Of a stretch of 64,000 nucleotides of DNA, positions 50,298-59,518 are shown one piece after another. Each line of letters starts with the position of its first letter. Within the stretch, counting starts at the first letter, position 1. The notes beneath the pieces are model-generated. The model was not told the DNA's origin. It worked only from the letters and a program-made list of their open reading frames with translations, and ran no database searches. The position numbers and the translations under genes are program-made. Origin of the DNA: Xenophilus sp. L33 (lineage in GTDB: Bacteria; Pseudomonadota; Gammaproteobacteria; Burkholderiales; Burkholderiaceae_C); assembly GCF_009765735.1 (NCBI RefSeq), contig NZ_LMUW01000026.1, positions 54,660 through 118,659 on the forward strand, read 5' to 3'.

Positions 50298-51002
50298 TCA
50301 CGCGCGTGGGGCGGCGGTCTTGCGCGCGGTCTTCTTGGCCGCCGGCGCGGTCTTGCGGGCCGGCGCCTTGTTGACCACGACGGTCTTCACGGTGGACTTG
50401 GCGGCGGCCTTCTTCGCGGGCGCCTTGGCCGGGGCACCGGCGGCCGTCTTGCGGGTCGCGGTCTTGCGCGGTGGCTTGCCGTCGGCCTTCTCGGCCTTCG
50501 CGGCCTGCTCGGCGGCGCGGATCGCGGTCTTGGCGGCGCTCGAACGGCGCAGCGACGGTGTCTTGGCGGGCGCCTTGGCCGCGGGCTTGTCGGCGCCGTC
50601 GGCAGTTTCGGACGCGGCAGCCGCCGGCCTGGCGGCGCCGAGCCGGGTGCGCACCGGCTTGTCGCCCCAGATTTCCTCGAGGTGGTAGTAGCGCCGGATG
50701 GCCGGCTGCATGATGTGCGCCACCGCCGCGCCGCAGTCGACGATGATCCATTCGCCGTTCACCTCGCCTTCCACCCGCGGCTTGCCGAAGCCGGCCTCGC
50801 GCACCGCGTCGCGCACGCTGGACGCCAGCGCCTTGGTCTGCCGGTTGGAGGTGCCCGAAGCCACGATCACGCGCTCGAAGAGCGGCGACAGATGCTCGGT
50901 GTCGAAAACCTGGATGTCCTGCGCCTTGACGTCCTCCAGCCCGTCGACGATCGCCCTCTGGAGTTTCTGGATGTCTTTTTTCGCGGCGGCTTCAGTGGTC
51001 AT
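50298..51002 (-). CDS. rsfS: Ribosome silencing factor RsfS with a long basic tail
   Basis: RsfS binds ribosomal protein L14 and blocks subunit joining in starvation. Residues 1-120 are the whole normal domain ([70 protein letters not shown]). Residues 121-234 are an extra Ala/Lys/Arg/Pro-rich tail with repeated KAPAK, AAAKS, ARKTA and KKTARKTA units, like bacterial histone H1-type tails. The tail is in frame with no break and keeps the genome's codon use, so it is probably translated. Overlaps nadD by one base pair set (ATGA). Confidence 0.93.
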   Translation of the reverse strand: MTTEAAAKKDIQKLQRAIVDGLEDVKAQDIQVFDTEHLSPLFERVIVASGTSNRQTKALASSVRDAVREAGFGKPRVEGEVNGEWIIVDCGAAVAHIMQPAIRRYYHLEEIWGDKPVRTRLGAARPAAAASETADGADKPAAKAPAKTPSLRRSSAAKTAIRAAEQAAKAEKADGKPPRKTATRKTAAGAPAKAPAKKAAAKSTVKTVVVNKAPARKTAPAAKKTARKTAAPRA

Positions 51003-51655
51003 CAGGTGGAACGGTAAAGATGGTGTTTGTCAATATAGCCTGCAACCGCCGCAGGAACCAGACCGTCCAGGGCGTCGCCGCGCGCGGCGCGGGTGCGGAT
51101 GTCGGTCGCACTGGTGTCCATCGGGGGGAGAACGAGCTTCTCGAAGCGCGCGCCGGGCGGCAGGGGCGCCAGCATGGCGGGGTCGAAGGGGCCCGAAAGG
51201 ACCGCAGCGCCTTCGGAGGCGCTGCCTTCGGAATTGGCGCGGTCGGCGACCGAAATTATAGCCATCGAGGCAATCTCGGCCCAACCGTGCCAGCCGGGGA
51301 GCGATTCGGCCTGGTCGGCGCCGACGATCAGCAGCAGCTGCGCGGCCGGGTTCTCGGCCTGCAGTTCGCGCAAGGTGTCCAGGGTGTAGGTCGGTCCGGC
51401 GCGAAGGATCTCGCGGTCGTCGACCACCGCGCCCGGCAGCCCGTCGAAGGCCAGCCGGCACATCGCAAGCCGGTCCGCCGCCGGGCTCAGGCCGCGCTGC
51501 TTGTGCCAGGCCTGGCCGGTCGGGAAGATCCGCAACTGCACCAGGTCGAGCTGCGCCAGCGCGGCGTTCACCAGCGCCAGGTGCGCCTCGTGCGGCGGAT
51601 CGAAGGCGCCGCCGAAGACGCCGATGCGGGGCGCGCCGGGAGCGGTCACAGCCAT
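51002..51655 (-). CDS. nadD: Nicotinate-nucleotide adenylyltransferase NadD
   Basis: Makes nicotinic acid adenine dinucleotide in NAD synthesis. I take the ATG at 51655 ([20 protein letters not shown]), giving 217 residues; the open frame continues upstream only through hem[16 protein letters not shown] is the nucleotidyltransferase T/HxGH-type motif, with [20 protein letters not shown] in the middle and the ISSTxxR-type [19 protein letters not shown] near the end. A slightly longer loop ([16 protein letters not shown]) lies near residue 150. Overlaps the hemF end by 10 bases. Confidence 0.94.
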   Translation of the reverse strand: MAVTAPGAPRIGVFGGAFDPPHEAHLALVNAALAQLDLVQLRIFPTGQAWHKQRGLSPAADRLAMCRLAFDGLPGAVVDDREILRAGPTYTLDTLRELQAENPAAQLLLIVGADQAESLPGWHGWAEIASMAIISVADRANSEGSASEGAAVLSGPFDPAMLAPLPPGARFEKLVLPPMDTSATDIRTRAARGDALDGLVPAAVAGYIDKHHLYRST

Positions 51656-52572
51656 TCGCGCCGGACGATGAAGTCGCTGTAGAGCGCCGCCTCGGCGCTC
51701 CCCGGCTCGGGCTGCCGGCGATAGGCCCAGCCGGCCAGCGGCGGCATCGACAGCAGGATCGATTCGGTCCGGCCGCCCGACTGCAGCCCGAAGTGGGTGC
51801 CGCGGTCCCAGACCAGGTTGAATTCGACGTAGCGCCCGCGCCGGTAGAGCTGGAAGGCTCGCTCGCGCTCGCCGTGCGCCATGCCGCGGCGCCGTTCGAC
51901 GATCGGCAGGTAGGCGCCGAGGAAGGCGTCGCCGACCGAGCGCATCAGCGCGAAGCCGTTGTCGAAGCCGCCTTCGGCGAAGTCGTCGAAGAAGATGCCG
52001 CCGACGCCGCGCTGCTCGTTGCGGTGCTTGAGCACGAAGTAGTCGTCGCACCAGGTCTTGAAGCGCGGGTACTTGTCGTCGCCGAACGGCGCCAGCGTGT
52101 CGCGGCAGGCGCGGTGGAAATGCACCGCGTCCTCCTCGAAGCCGTAGATGGGCGTGAGGTCCATGCCGCCGCCGAACCAGCACACGGGCGCGCCGTCGAC
52201 CGGCAGCGCGGCCAGCATGCGCACGTTCATGTGCACGATCGGCACGTAGGGGTTGCGCGGATGGAAGACCAGCGACACGCCCATCGCCTCGAAGGGCGCG
52301 CCGGCCAGCTCGGGCCGGTGCTGCGTGGCGGACGGCGGCAGCTTCGGACCGCGCACCTGCGAGAAGCCGCAGCCGGCGCGCTCGAACAGCGCGCCGCCTT
52401 CGAGGATGCAGGTGAGGCCGCTGCCCTGCAGCGGTTCGCCCGGCTCCTTCTGCCACGGGTCGCTGTGGAAACGGCCGCCGTCGGCCGCCTCGATCGCGGC
52501 CACGATGCGCTGCTGCAGGTCGCGCAAGTAGCGCTCGACCGCTGCCGGCGCGCCGTCTGCCGTGTCTTGCAT
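51646..52572 (-). CDS. hemF: Oxygen-dependent coproporphyrinogen III oxidase HemF
   Basis: Aerobic heme synthesis step producing protoporphyrinogen IX. 308 residues from the ATG at 52572, which overlaps the purD stop (ATGA). Family blocks: [76 protein letters not shown] and [21 protein letters not shown]. Complete, with no missing conserved segment that I can see. Confidence 0.97.
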   Translation of the reverse strand: MQDTADGAPAAVERYLRDLQQRIVAAIEAADGGRFHSDPWQKEPGEPLQGSGLTCILEGGALFERAGCGFSQVRGPKLPPSATQHRPELAGAPFEAMGVSLVFHPRNPYVPIVHMNVRMLAALPVDGAPVCWFGGGMDLTPIYGFEEDAVHFHRACRDTLAPFGDDKYPRFKTWCDDYFVLKHRNEQRGVGGIFFDDFAEGGFDNGFALMRSVGDAFLGAYLPIVERRRGMAHGERERAFQLYRRGRYVEFNLVWDRGTHFGLQSGGRTESILLSMPPLAGWAYRRQPEPGSAEAALYSDFIVRREWL

Positions 52573-53867
52573 CAGGACTGCGAACCGCGCGCGTGGACGG
52601 CGCGGTGCCCGATGTCCTTGCGGTATTGCGCGCCGTCGAACTGGATGCGCGCCGCGATCGGGTAGACGCGCTGCTGCGCCAGCTTGACGCTGTCGGCCAG
52701 CACGGTCACGCACAACACCCGCCCGCCGCTGGTGACCAGTTCGCCGTTCTCGAGCGCGGTGCCGGCATGGAAGACCACGGCGTCGGCCGCCTCGGCAGGG
52801 ATGCCGGTGATGCGGTCGCCCTTGCGCGGCGCCAGCGGATAGTCGTGCGCCGCCATGACGACGCCGAGTGCCACGCGCCGGTCCCAGTCGAGCTCGACCT
52901 GGTCGAGCGTGCCGTCGGTGGCATGCAGGAAGACCTCGAGCAGGTCGGACTTCAGCCGCATCATGATCGGCTGGGTCTCGGGGTCGCCCATGCGGCAGTT
53001 GAATTCGAGCGTCTTCGGGTGGCCGCCGGCGTCGATCATCAGGCCGGCGTAGAGGAAGCCGGTGTAGGGAATGCCGTCTTTCTCCATGCCGCGGATGGTC
53101 GGCAGGATGATCTCGCGCATCGCCTTGGCGTGGATCTCGGCGGTCACCACCGGTGCCGGCGAATAGGCGCCCATGCCGCCGGTGTTGGGACCCGTGTCGC
53201 CGTCGAGCAGGCGCTTGTGGTCCTGGCTGGTGGCCAGCGCGGTGACGTTCTTGCCGTCGCACATGACGATGAAGCTGGCCTCCTCGCCTTGCAGGAATTC
53301 CTCGATCACCACGCGCGCGCCGCCGTCGTTGTGGGCGACGCCGAACTTGTTGTCGACCAGCATGAAGTCGATCGCCTCGTGCGCCTCGGCCAGCGTGGTG
53401 GCGACCACGACGCCCTTGCCGGCCGCCAGGCCGTCGGCCTTGACCACGATCGGCGCGCCCTTGGCGTCGACGTAGGCATGGGCCGCGGCGGCATCGGTGA
53501 AGGCCTCGTATTCGGCGGTCGGGATGCCATGGCGCTTCATGAAGGCCTTGGAGAAGGCCTTGGAGCTTTCGAGCTGGGCCGCGGCCTGGGTCGGGCCGAA
53601 GATGCGCAGGCCGTGGGCCCGGAATTCGTCGACCACGCCGGCGGCCAACGGCGCCTCGGGGCCGACCACCGTCAGCGCGATCTTTTCCTGCTGGGCCCAG
53701 GCGCGCAGCGCGGCAGGCTCGGTGATGTCGATGCACTCGTAGCGCCGGTCGGCGCGGGTGCCGCCATTGCCGGGCGCCATGTAGATCCGGCTGACCCGCC
53801 GGGACTGTTCCAGCCGCCAGGCCAGCGCATGTTCGCGGCCGCCGCCGCCGATGACCAGGACCTTCAT
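52572..53867 (-). CDS. purD: Phosphoribosylamine-glycine ligase PurD
   Basis: Second step of purine synthesis. 431 residues. N-terminus [22 protein letters not shown], then [16 protein letters not shown], the ATP-grasp segment [47 protein letters not shown] and [13 protein letters not shown]. Upstream of hemF with overlapping stop/start; a 49-base gap to the YebC-family gene contains nothing recognisable. Confidence 0.97.
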   Translation of the reverse strand: MKVLVIGGGGREHALAWRLEQSRRVSRIYMAPGNGGTRADRRYECIDITEPAALRAWAQQEKIALTVVGPEAPLAAGVVDEFRAHGLRIFGPTQAAAQLESSKAFSKAFMKRHGIPTAEYEAFTDAAAAHAYVDAKGAPIVVKADGLAAGKGVVVATTLAEAHEAIDFMLVDNKFGVAHNDGGARVVIEEFLQGEEASFIVMCDGKNVTALATSQDHKRLLDGDTGPNTGGMGAYSPAPVVTAEIHAKAMREIILPTIRGMEKDGIPYTGFLYAGLMIDAGGHPKTLEFNCRMGDPETQPIMMRLKSDLLEVFLHATDGTLDQVELDWDRRVALGVVMAAHDYPLAPRKGDRITGIPAEAADAVVFHAGTALENGELVTSGGRVLCVTVLADSVKLAQQRVYPIAARIQFDGAQYRKDIGHRAVHARGSQS

Positions 53868-53916
53868 CGACGGGCTTTCGTGGGTGCTTGCATGGGTGCC
53901 TTCGGGGCGGGGTTGG

Positions 53917-54642
53917 TCATTCGCTCAGTGCCGCGTTGTGATAGACGTCCTGGACGTCGTCGAGGTCCTCGATGACGTCGAGCAGCTTCTGCATGCGCGC
54001 GGCGTCCTCGCCGGCCAGCTCGATCGTGTTCTCGGCCCGCATCGTGACCTCGGCCACCTCGGGCTTCAGGCCCGCGGCCTCCAGGGCGTTGCGCACCGCC
54101 TCGAAGTCGGCGACCGCGGTCAGCACCTCGATGGCGCCCTCCTCGTCGGTCACCACGTCTTCGGCGCCGGCCTCGAGCGCCACTTCCATGACCTTGTCTT
54201 CGTCGGTGCCGGGCGCGAAGACCAGCTGGCCGCAGTGCTTGAACTGGAAGGCCACCGAGCCTTCGGTGCCCATGTTGCCGCCGTGCTTGGAGAAGGCGTG
54301 CCGGACCTCGGCCACGGTGCGCACCCGGTTGTCGGTCATGGTGTCGACGATGATCGCGGCGCCGCCGATGCCGTAGCCTTCGTAGCGGATTTCCTCGTAG
54401 CTGACGCCTTCGAGGTTGCCGGTGGCCTTGTCGATGTTGCGCTTGACGGTGTCGGCCGGCAGGTTGACCGCCTTGGCCTTCTCGACCGCCAGCCGCAGCC
54501 GGGGATTGGCGCTGAGGTCACCGCCGCCGGTGCGGGCGGCCACCGTGATCTCGCGGATCGCGCGGGTCCAGAGCTTGCCGCGCTTCTCGTCCTGCCGCCC
54601 TTTCCGGTGCTGAATATTCGCCCATTTGCTGTGTCCGGCCAT
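53917..54642 (-). CDS. YebC/PmpR-family protein
   Basis: 241 residues. The N-terminus [21 protein letters not shown] is the family hallmark. [19 protein letters not shown] and the [25 protein letters not shown] segment follow, and the remainder fits the three-domain fold. Members are described as transcriptional regulators, and some act on ribosomes stalled at proline runs; I cannot tell which applies. First gene of the minus-strand block and divergent from the halogenase-like gene, with a 186-base intergenic region holding a GATAAT (54750-54755) but no clear -35. Confidence 0.93.
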   Translation of the reverse strand: MAGHSKWANIQHRKGRQDEKRGKLWTRAIREITVAARTGGGDLSANPRLRLAVEKAKAVNLPADTVKRNIDKATGNLEGVSYEEIRYEGYGIGGAAIIVDTMTDNRVRTVAEVRHAFSKHGGNMGTEGSVAFQFKHCGQLVFAPGTDEDKVMEVALEAGAEDVVTDEEGAIEVLTAVADFEAVRNALEAAGLKPEVAEVTMRAENTIELAGEDAARMQKLLDVIEDLDDVQDVYHNAALSE

Positions 54643-54828
54643 GGCTCAGTTTCTCGCTGTCTTTGTGAATTCAATCCAGGGAGCGAGTTTACTGTCCGGC
54701 GCACGCAACGGCCGGGCTTGTCCGACAAGGGACGCAGATGCCTTTTTGGGATAATCCGCCGCTGATGCGCCCGAGCGCGACCCTATCCATTTCGGAAATC
54801 TCCACTGGAAACACAAACGTCCAAGCGC

Positions 54829-56190
54829 ATGAATATTCCGACGGCGAACCCCGAGGCCTCCGACTTCCAACAACAAAGCTGCGATGTGCTCGTGATCGGC
54901 GGCGGCCCGGCCGGCGCCACCGCCGCCGCGCTGCTGGCCGAACAGGGTCGCGACGTGGTGCTGCTCGAGAAGGCCCACCATCCGCGCTTCCACATCGGTG
55001 AGTCGCTGCTGCCGGCCAACGTGGCGCTGTTCGACAAGCTGGGCCTGCGCGACGAGCTGGAACGCATCGGCATGCCCAAGTGGGGCGTCGAATTCGTCTC
55101 GCCGGACCACGACCATTCGGTGCGGCTCGAATTCTCCGAGGCCTGGGACAAGACCATGCCCTACGCCTGGCAGGTGCGCCGCTCGGAGATGGACGAGATC
55201 CTGTTCCGCAACGCCGGCCGCCGCGGCGCCCGCACGGTCGAGGGCTGCCGCGTGCGCGACGTCGCCTTCGACGACGAAGGCGCCACGGTGCAGGCGGTGC
55301 TGGACGACGGCGCCAAGCGCCAGTGGCGCGCCAGATACGTGATCGATGCCTCCGGCCGCGACACCTTCCTGGCCACCAAGTTCAAGGCCAAGCAGAAGAA
55401 CCCGCGCCACAACAGCTCGGCGCTGTTCGGCCACTACACCGGCGCCGAGCGCGGCGTCGGCAAGCTGGAAGGCAACATCACGATCTTCTGGTTCGCGCAT
55501 GGCTGGTTCTGGTATATCCCGCTCGCCGACGGCAGCACCAGCATCGGCTGCGTCTGCTGGCCCTATTACCTCAAGTCGCGCAACGGCAGGCCGCTGGCCG
55601 AGTTCTTCGCCGAGACCGTCGCCATGTGCCCGCAGCTGACCGCGCGGCTGGCCAACGCCACGCTGGTGGACGACAAGATCTACGCCACGGGCAACTACTC
55701 CTACACCAGCAGTCACAGCAGCGGCGAACGCTACCTGCTGCTGGGCGATGCCTACAGCTTCATCGACCCGGTGTTCTCGTCCGGCGTTTACCTCGCGATG
55801 CACAGCGCCTTCGAGGGCGCCGAGGTGGTGGCCGCGGCGCTCGACCAGCCGGCCCGCGTGGGCGCCTTGCGGCGCCGCTTCGAGCGCGACATGCGCTTCG
55901 GACCGCGCGAGTTCTCGTGGTTCATCTTCCGGGTGACCAATCCGACGATGCGCGAATTCTTCATGTACCCGCAGAACCCGATGCGGGTGAAGGAAGCGCT
56001 GATGTCGCTGCTGGCCGGCGACATCCATGGCAAGACGCCGATCTGGCGTTCGCTGGCGATCCTCAAGACCATCTACTTCGCGGTCAGCGCGGCGCATCCG
56101 AAACGCACCTGGCACGCCTGGCAGCGGCGGCGGCGCAACATCCGCGACCTCGGGCCGCTTGCCGGCGAAAACATCGTCGAGGCCCAGTGA
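54829..56190 (+). CDS. Flavin-dependent halogenase-like protein of the pigment cluster
   Basis: 453 residues, an FAD monooxygenase-type fold. GGGPAGATAA (residues 24-33) is the dinucleotide motif, with GES at 57-59. Halogenase marks are present: the WxWxIP motif as W226, W228, I230, P231 (in GWFWYIP), the FxxPxxSxG motif as F311, P314, S317/S318, G319, and a Lys (K84) in the region where halogenases carry the catalytic lysine. GDAYS (306-310) is the second FAD contact. The C-terminus is basic. WxWxIP blocks monooxygenation in known halogenases, so chlorination or bromination of a phenolic aryl head is the likely role. Overlaps the next gene by four bases (GTGA). Confidence 0.85.
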   Translation: MNIPTANPEASDFQQQSCDVLVIGGGPAGATAAALLAEQGRDVVLLEKAHHPRFHIGESLLPANVALFDKLGLRDELERIGMPKWGVEFVSPDHDHSVRLEFSEAWDKTMPYAWQVRRSEMDEILFRNAGRRGARTVEGCRVRDVAFDDEGATVQAVLDDGAKRQWRARYVIDASGRDTFLATKFKAKQKNPRHNSSALFGHYTGAERGVGKLEGNITIFWFAHGWFWYIPLADGSTSIGCVCWPYYLKSRNGRPLAEFFAETVAMCPQLTARLANATLVDDKIYATGNYSYTSSHSSGERYLLLGDAYSFIDPVFSSGVYLAMHSAFEGAEVVAAALDQPARVGALRRRFERDMRFGPREFSWFIFRVTNPTMREFFMYPQNPMRVKEALMSLLAGDIHGKTPIWRSLAILKTIYFAVSAAHPKRTWHAWQRRRRNIRDLGPLAGENIVEAQ

Positions 56191-57236
56191 CGGCCCGGCT
56201 CGCGCTCGACGCGCCGCCGCTGCGCGTGCAGCGCCTTTCCCTCGCCGAGAGCTTAAAGCTCGCCGACGGCGGCCGCACGCCCTTCGGTGGCCTCGGCTAC
56301 GGCACGCCCGAGAGCCTGGCCTGGATGCCCGGCGTCGACGCCCGCGTGCTGTCCGGCGGCGGCCCGATGGCCGATGTCTGGCTGGCCGGCGAGCACATCG
56401 AATCCGGCATCACCGGCGCGGTGCGCTGGCGCAGCGACGGCCACTGGACGCTCGGCGCGATCGAGCTGGAAGAGGCCTTCGAGCGGCAAGGTGTCGCGGC
56501 GCTCGCCGAGCGGGCCTACCGCGACCTCTTCGCCACGCTCGAGGAAACCGGCTGCAACCACCTGCAGCGCATCTGGAACTACCTGCCGCAGATCAACGGC
56601 GACGGCGGCGGCATGGAGCGCTACCGGCAGTTCAACGCCGGGCGCCAGCAGGCCTTCGTCGAGGCCGGCCAGGCCGCCTTCGAGGGCGCGCCGGCCGCCT
56701 GCGCGCTCGGCATCCATCAGGGCGCCCTGGCGATCCGCTTCCTGGCCGGCCGCAGCGCGCCGCTGGCGATCGAGAACCCGCGGCAGGTCTCGGCCTACCG
56801 CTATCCGACCCTGTACGGTCCGCGCGCCCCGACCTTCTCGCGGGCCGCGCTGGCGGACATCGGCGCGGGCGACCTGGCGCTCTTCGTCTCGGGCACCGCC
56901 AGCATCGTCGGCCACGAGACGCAGCACCTCGGCGACGTGGTGGCGCAAACGCAGGAGACGCTGCGCAACCTGCGCGCAGTGGTCGCCGAGGCCAACGCGC
57001 GCGGCAGCGCGGTCTTCGACGTGGCGAACCTGGACATCGTGGCCTACGTGCGGCACGCGGCCGATGCGCCCACCGTGCGTCATGAACTCGAAGCCGCGCT
57101 CGGTGCGGAAGCCGGCACGCTGCAAGGCGCCGTCTTCCTCGAAGCCGACATCTGCCGCCAGGACCTGCTGGTGGAGATCGAGGCGCATGCGGTGGCCGCC
57201 GGCAGCCTGAACGTCCTGGACGCCGCGGCCGCCTGA
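56187..57236 (+). CDS. Chorismatase (FkbO/Hyg5/XanB2 family)
   Basis: 349 residues from a GTG at 56187. The family is recognised from LQRIWNYLPQINGDGGGMER, RQFNAGRQQAF, FVSGTASIVGHETQHLGD (residues 233-250) and the C-terminal FLEADICRQDLLVEIEAHA (318-335), whose late Glu is in the active-site region of FkbO-type enzymes. These enzymes hydrolyse chorismate to pyruvate plus 3-hydroxybenzoate, 4-hydroxybenzoate or a dihydrodiol acid. XanB2 of Xanthomonas supplies the hydroxybenzoate starter for xanthomonadin. Product specificity here is not determined by inspection. Coupled to the halogenase-like gene. Confidence 0.88.
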   Translation: MTARLALDAPPLRVQRLSLAESLKLADGGRTPFGGLGYGTPESLAWMPGVDARVLSGGGPMADVWLAGEHIESGITGAVRWRSDGHWTLGAIELEEAFERQGVAALAERAYRDLFATLEETGCNHLQRIWNYLPQINGDGGGMERYRQFNAGRQQAFVEAGQAAFEGAPAACALGIHQGALAIRFLAGRSAPLAIENPRQVSAYRYPTLYGPRAPTFSRAALADIGAGDLALFVSGTASIVGHETQHLGDVVAQTQETLRNLRAVVAEANARGSAVFDVANLDIVAYVRHAADAPTVRHELEAALGAEAGTLQGAVFLEADICRQDLLVEIEAHAVAAGSLNVLDAAAA

Positions 57237-57251
57237 GCAGGCCGGCGTCCG

Positions 57252-58040
57252 ATGAACCGTATGCTGCTGTCGATCCTGTTCGCGCCTCCGCTGTACCTGC
57301 TGCTGCTCATGCTCGGGCTGATCTCGCTGGCCTGGAACCTGGTCGCGATGCTGCTCTTCCCGCTGCTGCCGCTGGCATACGGCCGCACGCTGGGGCGCCG
57401 CGTGATCGCGGGGGCCTACCGCTTCTTCTGGGCGGCGGCCTCGGCCAGCGGGATGATGCGCATCGACGCCGGCTGCCTGGACGCCCTGCGCGACGAGCGC
57501 GGACTGATCCTGGCGGCCAACCATCCGACCATGCTCGACGCGCTCCTGCTGGTGGCGCGGCTGCCGCGCAGCGCCTGCATCATGAAGGCCGACCTGATGC
57601 GCAACATCTTCCTCGGCTCGGGTGCGCGGCTGGCGCGCTACATCCGCAACGACTCGGCGCGCACCATGGTCCGGCTCGCGATGGAAGACCTGAAGAACGG
57701 CGGCCAGCTGGTGATCTTTCCCGAGGGCACGCGCACCGTGACGCCGCCGCTCAACAGCTTCCGCCCGGGCATCACCCTGATCGCCAAGCTGGCGCAGGCG
57801 CCGATCCAGACCGTCTTCATCGACACCGACTCCCCCTACCTCGGCAAGGGCTGGCCGCTGTGGCGGGTGCCGCCGCTGCCGATCGTCTTCCGGCTGCGGC
57901 TGGGCGAGCGCTTCATGCCTTCGCAGGACAGCACCGCGCTGCTGCAGCAGATCGAACATTACTTTCGCCACTCCATGGAACAGCGCGCCCCCGCGGCGCA
58001 GTCCGAATGCCAGACCTCTCGCGCACCCACCTTGTCCTGA
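57252..58040 (+). CDS. Lysophospholipid acyltransferase-family protein
   Basis: 262 residues. One long hydrophobic N-terminal region (about 1-40) anchors it in the inner membrane. The acyltransferase motifs are NHPTMLD (N90, H91, D96; the NHx4D type) and VIFPEGTRT (about 155-162). Related genes in aryl-polyene and xanthomonadin clusters attach the polyene acyl chain to a lipid or sugar carrier. The last 34 bases overlap the glycosyltransferase gene in another frame. Confidence 0.88.
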   Translation: MNRMLLSILFAPPLYLLLLMLGLISLAWNLVAMLLFPLLPLAYGRTLGRRVIAGAYRFFWAAASASGMMRIDAGCLDALRDERGLILAANHPTMLDALLLVARLPRSACIMKADLMRNIFLGSGARLARYIRNDSARTMVRLAMEDLKNGGQLVIFPEGTRTVTPPLNSFRPGITLIAKLAQAPIQTVFIDTDSPYLGKGWPLWRVPPLPIVFRLRLGERFMPSQDSTALLQQIEHYFRHSMEQRAPAAQSECQTSRAPTLS

Positions 58041-58783
58041 TTCCGAGCTACGACACGGGTGAGCGGCTGTTTTCGACGGTGAGCGCCGCCCGGGCGCAGT
58101 GGAACCCGGTCTGGGTGGTGGTGGACGGCAGCACCGACGGCACCGGCGAGCGGCTGGCGAAGATCGCCGAGACCGACCCGGGCCTCAAGGTCTGGCTGCT
58201 GCCGCGCAACCAGGGCAAGGGCGCCGCGGTGCTGCACGGCCTGCGCGCCGCGCGCGAGGCCGGCTACACGCACGCGCTCACGATGGATTCGGACGGCCAA
58301 CATCCGGCCGAGCTGATCCCGGCCTTCATGCGTGCCTCCGAGGCGCGGCCGGAGGCGATGGTGCTGGGGCGGCCGGTGTTCGACGCCAGCGCGCCGCTGC
58401 TGCGGGTGCGCGGACGCCGGGTGTCCAACGGCTGGACCCAGCTGGAAACGCTCTTCGCCGGCATCGGCGACTCGCTTTACGGCTTTCGCGTCTACCCGGT
58501 CGAAGGCCTGATCGCGGTGATGCAGCGGCAGCCCTGGATGCGCCGCTTCGACTTCGACACCGAGGCCGCGGTGCGGCTGGCCTGGCGCGGCGTCAAGCCG
58601 ATCAACATCGACGCGCCGGTGAAATACCTCAGCGCCGAGGAAGGCGGCGTGTCGCACTTCCGCTATGGCCGCGACAACGCGCTGCTGACCTGGATGCACG
58701 CCCGCCTGATGGTGGAATTCGTGCTGCGCCTGCCCGGCCTCGCCTGGCGCAAGCTGCGCGGCGCGCCGCCCTTCCAGGCTTGA
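58007..58783 (+). CDS. Family 2 glycosyltransferase of the pigment cluster
   Basis: 258 residues from the ATG at 58007 (MPDLSRTHLVLIPSYDTGER). GT-A fold marks: VVVDGSTDGT (residues 37-46), LPRNQGKGAAVLHGLR, and the metal-binding DSDGQHP (94-100). GDSLYGFRVYP and RFDFDTEAAVRLAW further on are typical of dolichyl-phosphate-sugar-type synthases. The C-terminal 40 residues (VEFVLRLPGLAWRKL) could peripherally contact the membrane. Likely adds a sugar to the polyene lipid. Ends three bases before the stop of the convergent ketoreductase gene. Confidence 0.88.
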   Translation: MPDLSRTHLVLIPSYDTGERLFSTVSAARAQWNPVWVVVDGSTDGTGERLAKIAETDPGLKVWLLPRNQGKGAAVLHGLRAAREAGYTHALTMDSDGQHPAELIPAFMRASEARPEAMVLGRPVFDASAPLLRVRGRRVSNGWTQLETLFAGIGDSLYGFRVYPVEGLIAVMQRQPWMRRFDFDTEAAVRLAWRGVKPINIDAPVKYLSAEEGGVSHFRYGRDNALLTWMHARLMVEFVLRLPGLAWRKLRGAPPFQA

Positions 58784-58786
58784 GGT

Positions 58787-59518
58787 TCAGATCATCCCGC
58801 CGTTGATCGAGATCACCTGCCCGGTGATGTAGGCGGCCTCGTCGCTGGCCAGGAAGCCGGCCAGCGCGGCCACCTCGGCCGGCGTGCCGGCGCGCTTGGC
58901 GGGCACCAGCTGGGCGATCATCGCGGCGTCGAAGGTGCCGTCGGCCATCGGCGAGGCGATGATGCCCGGCGCGATCGCGTTCACGGTCACGCCGCGGGCC
59001 GCCACCTCCAGCGAGAGCGCCTTGGTCGCGCTGTTGAGCGCGCCCTTGGCGGCCGCGTAGTTGACCTGGCCGCGATTGCCGGTGAGCGAGGCCACCGACG
59101 AGATGTTGAGGATGCGGCCCCAGCGGGTGCGCAGCATCGGCAGCAGGAGCGGCTGCGTGACGCGGAAGAAGCCGTTGAGCGACACGTCGATCACCTTGTG
59201 CCATTGCTCCGGCCGCATGCCCGGCAGCACCGCGTCGTCGTGCACGCCGGCGTTGTTGACGATCACCTGCACCGGCCCGTCGGCCAGGAGGCGCTCGCAA
59301 GCGGCCTTGGCGGCTTCGTCGCTGCGCAGGTCGAAGACCACGCTCTCGGCCTTGCCGCCGGCCGCCTTCAGCGTCTCGGCCAGCTGCTCGACAGCTTCGG
59401 GCCGCGAGTTGGCATGCAGGATCACCGTGGCGCCGTCGCGCGCCAGGCGCTCGGCGATGGCGGTACCGAGGGCGCCGCTGGCGCCGGTGACGAGGGCGCG
59501 TTTTCCTTGAAGGCTCAT
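58787..59518 (-). CDS. FabG-type 3-ketoacyl-ACP reductase of the pigment cluster
   Basis: 243-residue SDR protein starting at the ATG at 59518. NADPH site TGASGALG (11-18), VIVNNAGVHDD, and the catalytic Ser141, Tyr154 and Lys158 (SSVAS and NYAAAKGA segments). It is distinct from FabI at 13788. Its place beside a hot-dog dehydratase matches ApeQ-type reductases of aryl-polyene pathways. The start overlaps the dehydratase stop (ATGA). Terminal gene of the minus arm. Confidence 0.9.
   Translation of the reverse strand: MSLQGKRALVTGASGALGTAIAERLARDGATVILHANSRPEAVEQLAETLKAAGGKAESVVFDLRSDEAAKAACERLLADGPVQVIVNNAGVHDDAVLPGMRPEQWHKVIDVSLNGFFRVTQPLLLPMLRTRWGRILNISSVASLTGNRGQVNYAAAKGALNSATKALSLEVAARGVTVNAIAPGIIASPMADGTFDAAMIAQLVPAKRAGTPAEVAALAGFLASDEAAYITGQVISINGGMI

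Noticed and set aside
54718..54755. TTGTCC ... GATAAT as a promoter for the halogenase-like gene
   Set aside because: The spacing is 26 bases, too long for a sigma-70 promoter. Only the GATAAT is left as a weak hint.
56187..57236. Ketosynthase assignment for this pigment-cluster gene
   Set aside because: No Cys-His-His ketosynthase motifs are present. The SGTASIVGHETQHLGD and ADICRQDLLVEIE blocks instead fit chorismatases.
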